Of a DNA stretch of 64,000 bases, positions 1-12,500 are shown piece by piece. The notes beneath the pieces are model-generated. The model was given only the letters and a program-made list of their open reading frames with translations. It was not told the DNA's origin and did no database searches. The translations under genes and the position numbers were made by a program. Position 1 is the stretch's first letter. Every line of letters starts with the position of its first letter. The stretch comes from Reticulitermes speratus (taxonomy: Eukaryota > Arthropoda > Insecta > Blattodea > Rhinotermitidae), in assembly GCA_021186555.1 (NCBI GenBank), contig JAJKFL010000042.1:42383980-42447979 (forward strand), in the 5' to 3' direction.

Positions 1-860
1 GGAAAAAAGCCGTGACTGTCTACAATTAGTCTACAGACTAATTATAGACAATTAGAGTTTTATCCCTAAATAATGTGTGGGTTGTTGGTATTACATTCTG
101 TGACTTAAAAAAAGAAGTACATGGTAATATACAACCCTATAAGATACCTTCCCAATTCATTCATTTACCATTCTGCAATCTCATGCTATACAGTCTGAGA
201 TAGAAACATCATTAAATAAACAACAAAGAATATAACCAAGGCAATGGTAAGCCGCTGTGTGAAATCTGAGAACTGCTGTAGATGGTATACAATGAAAAAC
301 ACTTGAGCCTTACTTGTCTGGTACCAACCACTGCAGCCAGTGGTTTAGCACTCCTATGTCAATCTGTTAGGTCCCTGATTCAAGTCTCAGCTAGTTTTTG
401 TGACTTTTCCCAGCTGCTTCAGACAAATAATGGTACAGTATTTTAGAAAAGGCCATGACCACTTCCCTCCACATCCTTTCAAATTAACAATTCATAAACA
501 TATTACCATTCAACATTACGTAACCTATGCAGGTGCTAAAGGGTCAAGAGGTATATACTGTACTGTGAAATGTTGTTTATGAAGATTCATATCTTTTGGG
601 ATATCACACCATGTCCGCTGGTACAAAGTTTATGTTTTGGAGAAGCCTGCAGCTTGCAGCACCTGCTGACACAGTGTCATATCCCAGACGTCTTGGATCT
701 TCACCAACACCAGTGTGAAAACACCAAATTTCACAACTGTTGTTTAGTTTGCACCAAACAAAATCTTGAACAAAATACAAAAATCAAACAATCAACACTC
801 AGCATGCAGGGAATACCACAGCATAATCCTTGCTTTAATGTATATTGCACAAAAGTTTTT
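1..860. other. No gene recognised
   Basis: AT-rich. Around 580-690 the plus strand translates as FWDITPCPLV, the chance peptide of the fold-back repeat family, so a remnant of that family is likely. Nothing else supported. Confidence 0.4.
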
Positions 861-865
861 AAGTA

Positions 866-1589
866 CCGTATATTCTCGAATCTAATGCGCACCCTTTCTA
901 TAGTTTTAGAGGGCTAAAAAATCAGATGCGTATTAGATTCGCGTGCGGATTAGATTCGCGGTCTAGAGCTGGATTTTTGAAAAATGATTGAGCTGCTGTA
1001 CGTGCCGTAAGAACAATACAATACAATAATCTATTATTTTATTATTTATTATTATAATAATATAATAATTGGGTCCAGTGAATTTCCTTCGTGATGCCTC
1101 ACACCTGCTGATCGCTGCCTTGTGTTTCCGCCATAGTCGAACGTTGCTTTCATTAACTCCAAAAATTGCAGCGGCTTTGCGGTTTCCATTCTCCTCTGCG
1201 CACCGAATAACTTCACGTTTGAACTTCGCCGTATATGAGAGTCGTTTAGATTTCAGGTGTCCCTCTTCCATAACTACGGTACACGACAAATTGGAACAAG
1301 CACCTCCCACGTTTCAACAACTAAAGTTCAGCTGGCTTCAGACGAGATTGCGCACGTCTGTTGAGAAAGGCCCGGCCTCTATCGGTATGACTCATCGGCC
1401 ACAGGTGTAGCGTCGGATTTTAACGCATTGGTAACATCCAATATTATTCAATCAGTCGCCCCGTGGGCAAGGGGTGGTTGAAGGAAAGGTGCGGATTAGA
1501 ATCGCGAACTAACTTTTTTTCGTTTAAGAAGTCGCCAAAAACTGGGTGCGCATTAGATTCGGATGCGCATTAGATTCGAGAATATACGG
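866..1589 (-). mobile_element. Tigger/pogo-like DNA transposon, non-autonomous, with HTH remnant
   Basis: Terminal inverted repeats begin CCGTATATTCTCGAATC (866) and end with the complement at 1589, flanked by TA target duplications (864-865, 1590-1591). Internal sub-repeats of GCGCATTAGATTCG occur at both ends. On the minus strand (about 1270-1072) a frame reads KRLSYTAKFKREVIRCAEEN, then NRKAAAIFGVNESNVRLWRKHK, a pogo/CENP-B-type helix-turn-helix. The catalytic DDE part is absent. Confidence 0.75.
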
Positions 1590-1864
1590 TAGTCATATGC
1601 TGCCAGAGAGATGCAGTCTGTGAAGAAAAGAAGTGATACCAAGACACTGTACTGTTTCATTTCTACAGCAAATGACAGCATCAATGCAGATTCTGTCTTC
1701 CTCTTTTTCTCTCTCACATGCCCCAACACAGTACTGACCTCATCAGAAACAGCATGCACTGAAAATGAAGCTCACAAATTCATGCCAACTACTACTCAAG
1801 CTTCTTAAAACATTAAAGGGCTATATTAACATGGTACGATGTGCCAGGCAGCATCTTAAAGATT

Positions 1865-2085
1865 ACTGTCTTCTGGAATGGTAGCTCATTACCAACGTTT
1901 CAGAAGAACCTGCTGTCTCCATCTTCAGGGTTCTTCACTCTCTACCCCGAACATGGGTGGAGCCAGTTCTTCTAAGATGTTGGTAATGTGCCAATATACC
2001 ACACGGCATCACATACCAGAAGACAGAATCATCATAGTTACTGCTGTGAGAATCTAAAACCTCAACCATGTAACACTTGTTCCAG
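1865..2085. repeat. Fold-back repeat with CTGAAGA...GAAAC motif
   Basis: Minus strand has CCTGAAGATGGAGACAGCAG followed by GTTCTTCTGAAACGTTGGTA (core at 1928-1897). The right part repeats ttaccaac and tgtgagaatctaaaacctca, sequences recurring in the other fold-back copies. Confidence 0.5.
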
Positions 2086-2089
2086 ACCA

Positions 2090-3480
2090 GACATTTGGTT
2101 TGTAACCATCACCCAAGCACTGGTATGGATGACAGATCCACGACCAGCAAAAAATCTCAACACTTTTGATGCATGGAACTGTGCCAAGCGACAAAACATC
2201 CCACCGCGTCCCTGCAACCTGCCTAACAGCTGTGCCCTGCCATTCAGACCCCCAGAAGCTAATGTTTCATCCATCAGGTAAGTGTTAATGTCTTTAACTA
2301 AACAAGCACTGCATTTTAAAATACATCCAAAATAGTTATACAGAAAATGAACCTAATTACGTTGAAGAATCAGGATTTGTTAAGATCTATAATACTTAAA
2401 GCTTCAAAGGAAGCTGTGTAATGAAATGGAGGGGGAAACCAGAGGAGGAAACGGTGGGACAGCAACAACACGGACAGTAACATGAATGGTACAAGACCAC
2501 AGAATTGTAATGTATCAGACTGAAACAGTAATGTGTTCTAGAACAGAGAAGGTGAGAGGAGGCGGCATGCTTAACTGATAGAGTGGAACTGCATATATGT
2601 GTACCATATAAATGGATGGCTGACTATAATAAACATAAGCATAATAAAATAAAAAAGTTTCCTATAACTCTGAACTAGTTGTTCAAAAAGAATAAACACT
2701 ATAGCTGTGTTATATTTGTGAGATACAACAACTATATTGCTTCTTTCACAGTTCTAAAATTTTCTCTACATTTCATTTGTACTCAACAAATTAGGAGACT
2801 CTGTATCATTAAAGGGCCCTGTAATTTTGCAAACGCTGAAAAGTGATGCTCACAACGGGCAGAAGTATGCTCTGCCACCATCTTCTGCAGTCTCTCCCCC
2901 TTACCCTAGAGATGTATGTCACTACAGCTCAACCTCTCAGACACCCTCTGCTTTGTCAGTATGTAAAGAGTCTAAGGCTCTAATTTTTCAGATACCTTGT
3001 GACGTGTCGCGAGTGTCCAGTTCGTTATCCATGGCTGGGAGATTCTGGAGGAACTGGGGTGGATGGAACTGATGCCTACAATCCTGAAAACTAAGTAACA
3101 TGTACTCTCATGCAGTGCCTATGCCACACGACATGTCTCTATATGGGATCTTCACTCACTTATGATAACGACAGCTGTTTTACAGGACAAACACTGAGAT
3201 TCTGTGGCAAACACAGCAGCCATTGGCCAGAAGTGGAGACACATTTAGATTACAATTGACATATGTTTGATGTCCAAATTAAGTATGTCCTCATTAAACA
3301 AAAATAAACTTCTAACTCTTATTTATAAACCACAGTCCATATTATCACAAGCAACAAATCAGCCAATGATTAAAATAGAAACGAGTCGCCTTGAAAGAGT
3401 TTTCCTCATCTGCACAGGAATTATCTTATTCTGTTAAGTTCATCTTCACCTGTTTCTAACATAATGATGAAAAATGGTCA
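2090..3480. other. No gene supported
   Basis: Open stretches on both strands at 2090-2280 (plus donor CATCAG|GTAAGT) and 2820-3100 (minus strand with donor CACAAG|GTATCT) are exon-like but show no recognisable peptide and do not join in phase. Confidence 0.3.
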
Positions 3481-3497
3481 AAATTACAAACACTTAC

Positions 3498-3579
3498 TTT
3501 TTTGCTGATGATAAGGAGCTGTATATTTCCAACCGTACCAATTTAATCTTCTGCCTATCCTCTCAAGTTGTAGTGAGAC
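3498..3579 (-). other. Exon-like segment of an unidentified gene
   Basis: Strong acceptor (ttctgttgcattgcttcag) and consensus donor (GTAAGTG) enclose 82 nt open in only one phase: VSLQLERIGRRLNWYGWKYT, then APYHQQK. The peptide looks natural but I do not recognise it, and no neighbour exon joins cleanly in phase. Confidence 0.3.
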
Positions 3580-4048
3580 CTGAAGCAATGCAACAGAAAA
3601 GTTATAGGATAAGCTAATAACCAACAGCCCACTGACAGTTGTAATGAATGCACGTTCATTCAGTTTTAATGCATATTCATGCAATGATGCTAACACCAGA
3701 AAATCAACACAATCATCCCAATGCAAAATAAACTATACCAATTAAATTCCCATTATAAATAATTACCTTTTCTCATGAACATTTGTGTAAAACACAGACC
3801 AATGAAATTGTAGGTACCTAAAATTTGCAAAACCACTTAGATTATAGGGCATTCAAGATTTCTGAGAACCCACCTGGTGTTTCCCTAGTATGTGCTACTG
3901 CATCCACCACACTGAAGCAACTATTTGCAGTGTCTACACACAAGATAAAAAAATATAAATTTTGTATTGTGTAATGTAACATAATGAAATCTTTCCTCAA
4001 CTCCACTTCTCATGCCATTTTTAAAAATTCCACTTCTGACTGCATATA

Positions 4049-4126
4049 CAGGGCATACACAAAAGAATGGCGCGGTTTTAATAGTGGACACTATTCAAAC
4101 CGCACCATTCTTTTGTGTATGCCCTG
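4049..4126. mobile_element. 78-bp palindromic MITE with TA target duplication
   Basis: Near-perfect inverted repeats of 30 bp (CAGGGCATACACAAAAGAAT onward, one mismatch) separated by about 18 bp, flanked by TA on both sides, as for mariner-type insertions. Confidence 0.7.
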
Positions 4127-4556
4127 TAATTCTCTTCAGTTTAAAAGGACATCATAAACAACCGTTAGCAATGTTTTGTCTCCCATTTGTGTGTGAATGT
4201 ACAAGTTTTGAGTGCAACTAGTGTGAAAATGATTTGTAAATTGCTCAAACATTTATGTTTTTGTTGCAATAAAGATTTTAAATGGAGCGATTTTCATTTC
4301 TTTATTCTTCTGACATAGTATAATTAAAAAACTGGAATAGGAGTTGTGCTACAGTTAAAAGAGAGACCAACAAACATAACTGATAAGGCTAGTAAAAACA
4401 TGTTCAGTAATTTAGAATAAAAAACACATGAGGATTAAGGATCATGTGATGAACCATTTGAATAAAAATAAAAAACATACAGACTGAACATCATATTTAT
4501 ATTACCAAAAGGTACGGCATGATGCTATACAGCCAGATACTGGGAAGAATGGAAAA

Positions 4557-4558
<2 letters not shown>

Positions 4559-4594
<36 letters not shown>
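4559..4594. repeat. (GT)18 microsatellite
   Basis: Uninterrupted GT dinucleotide run. Shorter dinucleotide runs are at 23424-23444 (CA). Confidence 0.95.
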
Positions 4595-4596
<2 letters not shown>

Positions 4597-5406
4597 AACA
4601 TAACATGGACAAAAACGATGAATGCCTTCAAGAACAGGAAGGCACCAGGCACAGACATAATTATTTGAAACTGTTTAACAAACATAATACTGGATTTTCA
4701 CTATTTCAAATATAAGACAATATAAGACAGATAACACTAATGGACAACAGCATTCATTAAACCCAGTGACAGACAGGACTATAATAATAATGGAAGAATG
4801 AGTTTGCTCATTGAAGTCTATGATGATACTTAAACATTTAAATACCATAGATGAAAAAAAATGTTAACATAAAAAGATTCCAAAAAGGCTGCTCATGAAT
4901 GGACTGTGTACTTAACATACAGGGCAACAGTTGTACCTTGGAAATATATTTTATTTATAAGACCATACCAAAGAATTTTGTAGGGTACTCTGAAACTAAT
5001 TGCAAAAATGCAATGAGCAAGAAAGTTTATCATGAACATTTAATTCTAGTGACAAGGAGCCTTTGTAAAAACACAGCTCTCACTACTGAAAGGAGCATCA
5101 ATTACCAGCAAAACACAGATGATGACATAAGGCTGTATTTTAAATACAACACTGTTTGCAGACAACCAAAAAAGGAAGACAAAAACAATGAAAGTTGCAA
5201 GGGGGTGGGAGAAGAAAGCACAATTTCACTTTAGTGCATATATGCTAGTTAAAGATACACCTGGAAAAATCAAATGTAACAGACTTTTAACAGAAATAGC
5301 CAATAAATTCAAACATAATAATAAATATCACACAAAGAATAATTAAAACATATTCATTGCTTGGACTGTGATATGTCATATTGATATGGCCTATCTATAG
5401 GACTCA

Positions 5407-5690
5407 TGAAAGGTATAGCTGTCCTGTTACATGACAAGCAGTCACAGGGGGGAGGTACAGGTATAGCTCTACCCATGCTCGACCCTGGTGCTAGAAAGGG
5501 GTGGATGGTCAACACCACCCCCCAGCTGCTTTACCCCCTGGGAAAGATACCCAATACCCATTGTACAGAAGGCAGGATGAGCCTCAGGGCTGGTCTGAAT
5601 TGGTCCAGAAAATCTCACCCCCACTGGGGTTTGCACCCAGACCGTCCAGCCTGTAGCGAGTCACTACACTGACTACGCTATCCCAGTAAT
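5407..5690 (-). repeat. SINE-B
   Basis: Second tRNA-derived SINE family. Diagnostic blocks in reverse: gctttaccccctgggaaaga, acccaatacccattgtacag, and ccgtccagcctgtagcgagt at the head. Well preserved. Confidence 0.75.
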
Positions 5691-5821
5691 AGGACTAATA
5701 AACTGCATACATTTCAACATGTGTAACACTATCAACAGAGAGAGGCAGAGAAATGCACTGCTTAATAATGCTACCAATTGCTAAGATAGTGTCAGTGGTA
5801 GAAGAATGAAGTATGGAGGAT

Positions 5822-5978
5822 TGGTGGAAGTAAACGAACTGGCAACAACCTAAGTATTCAGAGAAAAACCTGTCCCAGTGCCAATTAGTCCAGCACAAAT
5901 CCCACATGGGCTGGCACAGGATCAAACACAGGCCTCCACAGTGACAGCGCACAGACTATATGCCTGAGCCACCATCTA
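5822..5978 (-). repeat. SINE-A, partial
   Basis: tRNA-derived SINE. Conserved core cctgtcccagtgcca...cacaaatcccacatgg and a degraded B-box (ggatcaaacac) in reverse orientation. Immediately follows a SINE-B copy. Confidence 0.7.
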
Positions 5979-5979
5979 T

Positions 5980-7900
5980 AGAACATTACTAAATAAAACC
6001 AGCAAACAATCTCAAACTGCACAGTTATGGAAATCCCAGTACTGACATATGGGTATGAAAAATGTGCATTAAATTGAACATAAAGAAGCCAAACACATGG
6101 AACTTATTTTGACAACATTATGACTACATAAATATTTCAAGTATGGTGGATTTCTTCTGAGTCAAAACAGGCTCAACACATACTTTGCGGATGATTAATT
6201 TGGAAGTGTGTATCAGTTTCATAATAACACTACTTGGAATTATACCCAACACAAGTTACTTGTACTACAATAACTTACTCATTTCCATCTGAACTTTCAA
6301 GATGAACTCCATGATTGTAAGCGGTTATTTCATCCTCTGGCTACTTCAGCACTCCATGGATCATCTTGAAATAATAAAAAATTAATCTGTGTGTCATTGT
6401 TCAGCAATCAAAAAGCTAGTCTTCCATACTTTAATAATGTGAAAACAGAAGCGATGGTCATATCCTATATATCTCTCAATTTATTAAAAACAAAATCATT
6501 CAAATGGACACGTCTCAGAAGAAAGCACTTTGATTATATGTCTACAAATGGTGCAATAAGTTTATAAGGCACTGGTATAGCACACTGAGACTTCAAAAGT
6601 TCTTCCACCTCAATTACATGTACAAATAAGTATATGCAACTTTAGAATATACTTCTATGTGGGACTTGAGTTCTGCTTAATATCAAGCTATATTTCAATT
6701 TCGTTAAACAACTAACCTTACTTTCATGGTCATTCACTTTCATGTTTGTGTTTGGTTCACGTTATGTCTTAAACAATTTGAAATTCAAACGAGAGACCTA
6801 GGGCAAAGAAATGCCCATTGCCACTGCTCCAAATTAACAATTGCCATACGACTGACTCAGTACGTCAGAGTCGCTTAGCGGTCATAAGACAAGACACAAA
6901 AATTGTAATATGAAGCGTAAAGTTAAGTCCCAGGTTTAATTAATAAAGTTTACCTTCCGACTACAAACTAACTGTCCTACAAATACTGTTTCTTAAAAAG
7001 TCAAATAAGCAGGTCCAAGAACAAAATGCAACTTGGGCCACGTGTAAGCATGCCAAACTTGTGACCGAGTGACACAATCGAATCCTACTCCAGTTCGTAT
7101 TTATTTTAAATCATACAACTGTAACTGTGCCACAAATATACAATCTTTTGGGAAGAACTTATTACGTGTAAATTCTGGGTACGGAAAATGTCAGACTTAA
7201 CCTCAAACCGTCACATCATGTTTATAACTGCAGACACCCTAATGGCTGATTCGTATTTAAGCTTATAATGTATCTCCATACTAAATGTCAACCTATGAAC
7301 TTCAATACTTCATCAATTTGAAACCGAAAACTTCACATAGCAACATGATTTCAAACACTCAAATAGCACGGATCACATGATAATATCTTGAACAGATTGG
7401 AAAGTCCATGGAAACGTAAAACTACACGCCATTTGCGGCGCCTACGTGCGTTTCTGCGGCCGGCAGAACCCCTGCCTGTGTGGATGAAGCATGCTCTTGG
7501 TGGTAAATTATGGAACTATGTAGCACGACATCAGCAAAGCCGCCTCCCTGCTTTGCCATACCCATTCCTTCACGGACCCCAGCCACCCCCCCAAAATTCA
7601 TAATGGCACAACAAAAATAGCGAACTTCGAAATTATTACAAACATACTAAATACACTTATTAGGAAATATAATTTTACATTATATTTTCTCCAACATATT
7701 TCTGCTGAATCAAAATATAATGTAAAATAATAAGGTATATTTACTGCCTACTATCTGTATTCAGTTGTTTTGTAATAGTGACACAATGCACGGAAAATGC
7801 AGAATATTAAGATTCAAAATTATAGTATTCCGAGTTACGGGACCGTCTACACTAACTGGTGGGTACCAAAGTTTCGGTCAGGGCATACTGCCTCCATCTT
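5980..7900. other. AT-rich, no gene recognised; small CpG-rich patch
   Basis: Mostly anonymous. A CpG-rich patch at 7430-7480 (gccatttgcggcgcctacgt) stands out and could mark a promoter for a minus-strand gene lying to the left; no exon is secure. Confidence 0.3.
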
Positions 7901-7927
7901 CCGACTGCCTGTGAAGACAGACCCAGA

Positions 7928-8178
7928 ATAACTAACTCCATGGAGCAGAGTCCTTCTTCAGAAGCTAGCAGGTCCTCAGCTAGTCAAGAAATTCCCCGCA
8001 TTTTGTGGAACCCGAAAGTTCATTACCGCACTCACAAGAGCCCGCCACCTGTCCCTATCCTGAGCCATGTCAATCCAGTCCATGTCCCCCCATCCCACTT
8101 CTTGAAGATCCATCTTAATATTATCCTCCCATCCACGCCTGGTCTTCCAAGTGGTCTCCTTCCCTCAGGTCTCCCCAC
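7928..8178 (-). mobile_element. LINE C-terminal remnant, copy 1
   Basis: The minus strand, with shifts, encodes [20 protein letters not shown] and then [20 protein letters not shown] before a stop, the end of a LINE reverse-transcriptase protein that I recall as very frequent in blattodean genomes. Two more copies follow at 23578 and 52413. Confidence 0.6.
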
Positions 8179-8486
8179 TAAAATCTTGTATGCAGGAAGG
8201 GAAGATAACATTTGCAAATGAAAGGTAAATCAACCTCATACATGCATATTTCATGTATCAAATCATTCTTTCTTGTTCAGTTTCCAAGAGAGTTTGTAAA
8301 TCAGTTCAGTATGAGTTGAGAAACACACAAATACACTCCAACCGACTAGTCCAATTACACATCACTTTCATAGTAAACATTATTTCCAGAAAACAAAACG
8401 CATTCCAAATCATCTATAAGTGCAACGAGAAAAATCTAACAGGAACAGCAATTATACATGGTATATTACATGAATTTTAGCATATA

Positions 8487-8640
8487 CTGGCCATGCCATG
8501 GCACAGGTGGTTAGCTGCTGGCCTCTTACTGTGAAGACCAGCATTTGATCCCAGGCCAGTCCATGTGGGATCTATGGTGAACAAAGTGGCACTGGAACAG
8601 GTTTCTTCTCAGTCGGTATTATTCCGCCGATACTTCTTAC
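8487..8640 (+). repeat. SINE-A, partial and diverged
   Basis: Reads gccatgccatggcacaggtg, B-box-like gcatttgatccca, then tccatgtgggatct and aagtggcactggaacaggtt. Confidence 0.65.
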
Positions 8641-9347
8641 TCATATTTCATTACTGAAATTGAACATCAAATTTGGGAACTACAGGAACACTAAACGGTG
8701 GTTCCACTGCATTTGAAAAGCACACACCAACCTTGGCATGCATGTACAAAATGTATCAAGTTCTAAAACAGGACTTGCATCATCATAAAAAGACATATGG
8801 CATAAGATATCACAGAGTTATTGATCCTCGAAGGTATGTTCTTTGAGTTGTAATGACTAAGTATTTGTTCACAAAGGAAAATTTAACAATGTGAGAACAC
8901 TCTATGACAGTCCAGCTGTTCATCACAAAAATTCTAATCCTGGATCTTCAATCTGCAAAAGAATTAAACTCTTTGTCAGTAATACTTCAGAACACAGAAC
9001 AATATGAAATTTCCACACCTCCTTGGGTAAACTTTTTACAAAAAGCAAGGTTAAGGCATACATACTGCAGTGAAAAATTTACAATGTGAAAACCCACAAA
9101 ATTTGCAACATCCAATGTTAACATCAGTTCTTAACACTGAAAATGAAAATGATGATAATGACCGAATTTCCTCAATGATGGGCACTGTAAAACCTATAAA
9201 AACATGACATCTTGCTTTTCAGTCATTACAAATTCAAAATTAATACATTCCTTTATCATATCAACAAGCACTTAAAGGTATAAAACTAGAGAACTGCTCT
9301 TTAAAAAACTGTAATTGAAATAATTTAATCTTATTTACTCACAAATC

Positions 9348-9509
9348 TCAGCTGTGTTTGAGATATGTCTCGTATAACTGCAGCAGTGATGATGGTGTAC
9401 GGGGAGTGACCAATTGGAGTGCGGACATAAAATGGCTATGTGTAACATAGGTCGCACTGAGATTCTCTTCTAAAGCCTTAAGCGCTGCCTCATGACATAC
9501 AGCTATGAC
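9348..9509 (-). CDS. AFG2A: AFG2A exon 11 (C-terminus and stop)
   Basis: Acceptor gttgatttcag, 162 nt including the TGA stop at 9348-9350. Reads [16 protein letters not shown], then [25 protein letters not shown], matching the end of SPATA5 (CREAALLALEED, TVTPRIPESL, YEDY). The penultimate intron is 3.1 kb. Confidence 0.92.
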   Translation of the reverse strand, partial: VIAVCHEAALKALEENLSATYVTHSHFMSALQLVTPRTPSSLLQLYETYLKHS

Positions 9510-12500
9510 CTGAAATCAACAACTCTGTCATGAATACTGTCCACAAACATTCTAAATCTTCAAGCAAAGGTAGGTCAATTATAAATGGTTCTGAAGACTG
9601 ACAAAAAAATGGAGTAAACTGTACGAAATGGAAAAAAAAAATCATATGTTTAGTGCTTACCTTTACCTAAACACTTAATTACAATCCTCAGCAAGTAATG
9701 CACGTAAATTACAAAGCCATGTATGAACATTTTTATAACATGTAATTCCCAGAAACTAAAAGACAAAGTACCATAATGTAAGTTAACACTATGAAAATTT
9801 TTGCACATAATTAGAAATGCATTTTCTGCCTTATGGTTGTTGACCATCATGAGAGTATATACTAATAACCCAATGAATTCCAGTTAAAAATACTACAGTA
9901 ATTTAGTTAGCACAACAGTCTTCATTACATCATGAACATTTACACATAAATTACAACATGTTTCAACTCAAGTAAGTTGTCTCAAAAACAAAGGAAGACT
10001 GTATTTGTAAAGTTTCCTTTGCTTTTGAGACATTACCTGAGAATAACTTGTAAATTGAAATATGTTGTAACTTACATGTAAACGATTATGACACAATCAA
10101 GAATGGTGTGCTGACTAAAAAACTCTTCTCTTCTTCTTCTTCTGTCTATGGGCCCGTCGGCATTAGCTCCGGACGCACCGCAGCCTTAGGCTTATTGTGC
10201 TAACCCTTAGTTTTTCAATAATCAAGTCTGCAGCCACAGCCGTTCCTTGATCAGGTTCATCGAAGGTGGAATACTCGAGTAAGAGTGGGGTCTGTTCACA
10301 CCCCCACTACTTCTCGCCACCGCCTTCTCTTATTTTAATGAGCTGCTTCCGCTGCGTTCCCGAGAGTCGCCTGGTCTGCAGTTTGGTCAGACACCTGCAG
10401 CCAGTCTGTCCTCATCAGAAGAGACAGCGCAAGGCTCAGAGCGTACAGCCCCTCTATGGGCCCATCGGCATTAGCTCCGGACGCACCACAGCCCTAGGCT
10501 TATTGTGCATCAGAAGAGATAGCAAAAGGCTCACAGGTTCATCGAAGGTGGAATACTCGAGTAAGAGTGGGGTCTTTTCACACCCCCACTACTTCTCGCC
10601 ACCGCCTCCTCTTATTTTAATGAGCTGCTTCCGCTGCGCTCCCGACAGTCGCCTGGACTGCAGTTTGGTGACACCTGCAGCCAGTCTGTCCTCATCAGAA
10701 GACAGCGAAAGGCTCAGAGCATACAGCCCCAATATCAAGTTTGCAGTCACAGCCGCTCCTTGATCAGGTTCATCGAAGGAGGAATACTCGAGTAAGAGTG
10801 GGGTCTTTTCACACCCCCACTACTTCTCGCCACCGCCTTCTCTTACTTTAATGAGCTGCTTCCGCTGCGCTCCCTAGAGTCGCCTGGTCTGCAGTCTGGT
10901 CATAAAGACACCTGCAGCCAGTCTGTCCTCATCAGAAGAGATAGCAAAAGGCTCACAGGTTCATCGAAGGTGGAATACTCGAGTAAGAGTGGGGTCTTTT
11001 CACACCCCCACTACTTCTCGCCACCACCTTCTCTTACTTTAAAGAGCTTCTTACGCTGCACTCCTGTGAGTCGCCTGGACTGCAGTCTAGTCATATAGAC
11101 ACCTGCAGCTAGTCTGTCCTCATCACAAGAAACAGCGAAAGGCTAAGAGCCTACAGCCTCCGTATCAAGTTTGCAGCCACAGTTGCTCCTTGATCAGGTT
11201 CATTAGAACTCACCTCAGAACTTACTTGTATCAAGTCTACAGCCTCAGCCACTCCTTGATCAAGTCCATTAATTACTGTGTCCATTTTATTCCCACAAGT
11301 AATGGGGAAGTAACAGTCATCACCCGCAGAGCCCCTTACGGGTGGAAGGCATAAATACAACGGGGTGCTGCCCGGTTCCCCAAGGGGATCGTAAATGCAC
11401 TGCTGTTTTTCCACCCCAGTGCCATGCAGTCCTCGGCACGATACCTCACACCTTGACTTGGGTGAATAGGAAGGATGTTATGGAAAGGTTATTGGTTCAG
11501 ACAGGTCGCTGTGGAACACACTTCATCTGGCCCCTCAGCTGAGGCCTGCCCGGCTTGGGAGACCCTACCAGTAGCTAAACTACCGCCGGTTTAGCCCCCA
11601 GCTTCTTTGGGGCACTCAAACCCTCTCCGCCCGCACGGACAGTGCTTCGTTAAGGCAGTGTCCCCTGGGAGGGGACTAAAAAACTCTAGTATTTTCAATT
11701 GAAATTCTTTTACAAAGCACAATGGAATGCCAGCATTGAAGGCTGATAATTCAAGTTCTTTCTCCAAGGAAACATAGCTCTTCATAAGTTTGCTGACAGT
11801 CAGTAGTTTGTTTTCTTCTAAGTCAATCATTTTTCCTTCACCCTTTGTTGCCATCATGCCTTATAAAACATGCAAAGTCTGATAAAATATCTAAGTGCAT
11901 GCAATAGACTCAGGTAACTGGTTCAATAAGGACCAACCTTAAACTGATCTCACACCACAAGCTAAAATGTTACTTGCAAGATCACAATTTGCTCATTAAA
12001 GCTGAAAAGAAAAGTTGGCTGGGCACAAAAAGAATGGTGGAAAACTCAGGAACTTCACATGACATGATACACAGTGGGACTGAAAGAAAGGGAGCTGGGG
12101 GGAGAGGGGATATGTACATTTCAGGATTCTGAGGTTTTACTATATTACACTGAGGATTACTGGATTTCTGAACATCTCACAGAACAGAACACTGTGTTTC
12201 AAAATTTACACCTGTTTCTACATTCAGGTGAAAAGTTGGAGGCACATACCCAATTAAGCCCATTAGAAACAGCCAGGCTCAATCACGGACTTGAGTATAC
12301 ACAGCGTATTGGTGTGACATTGTCCCTACATTTATAGCAATTGTGCTAAGAAATGGAGGTTCTGTCTATTATTCCTTGGTATTTTGGATATCCATGTTCA
12401 AGTTATCAATAAAACTGCAACATATCCTCATTAAACTCATTTAAGATGTTGTATACTTTGTATTCTGGAGGCACCTACCAAATGTCAAGTTCTGTGCCTC

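Noticed and set aside
3884..3940. Minus-strand segment with acceptor and donor reading NSCFSVVDAVAHTRETP
   Set aside because: Its only open phase leaves one base, which puts a stop in the neighbouring exon-like segment at 3498-3579.
6288..6341. Minus-strand segment reading EDEITAYNHGVHLESSDGNE before a GTAAGT donor
   Set aside because: Weak acceptor and no partner exon in phase; too short to support alone.
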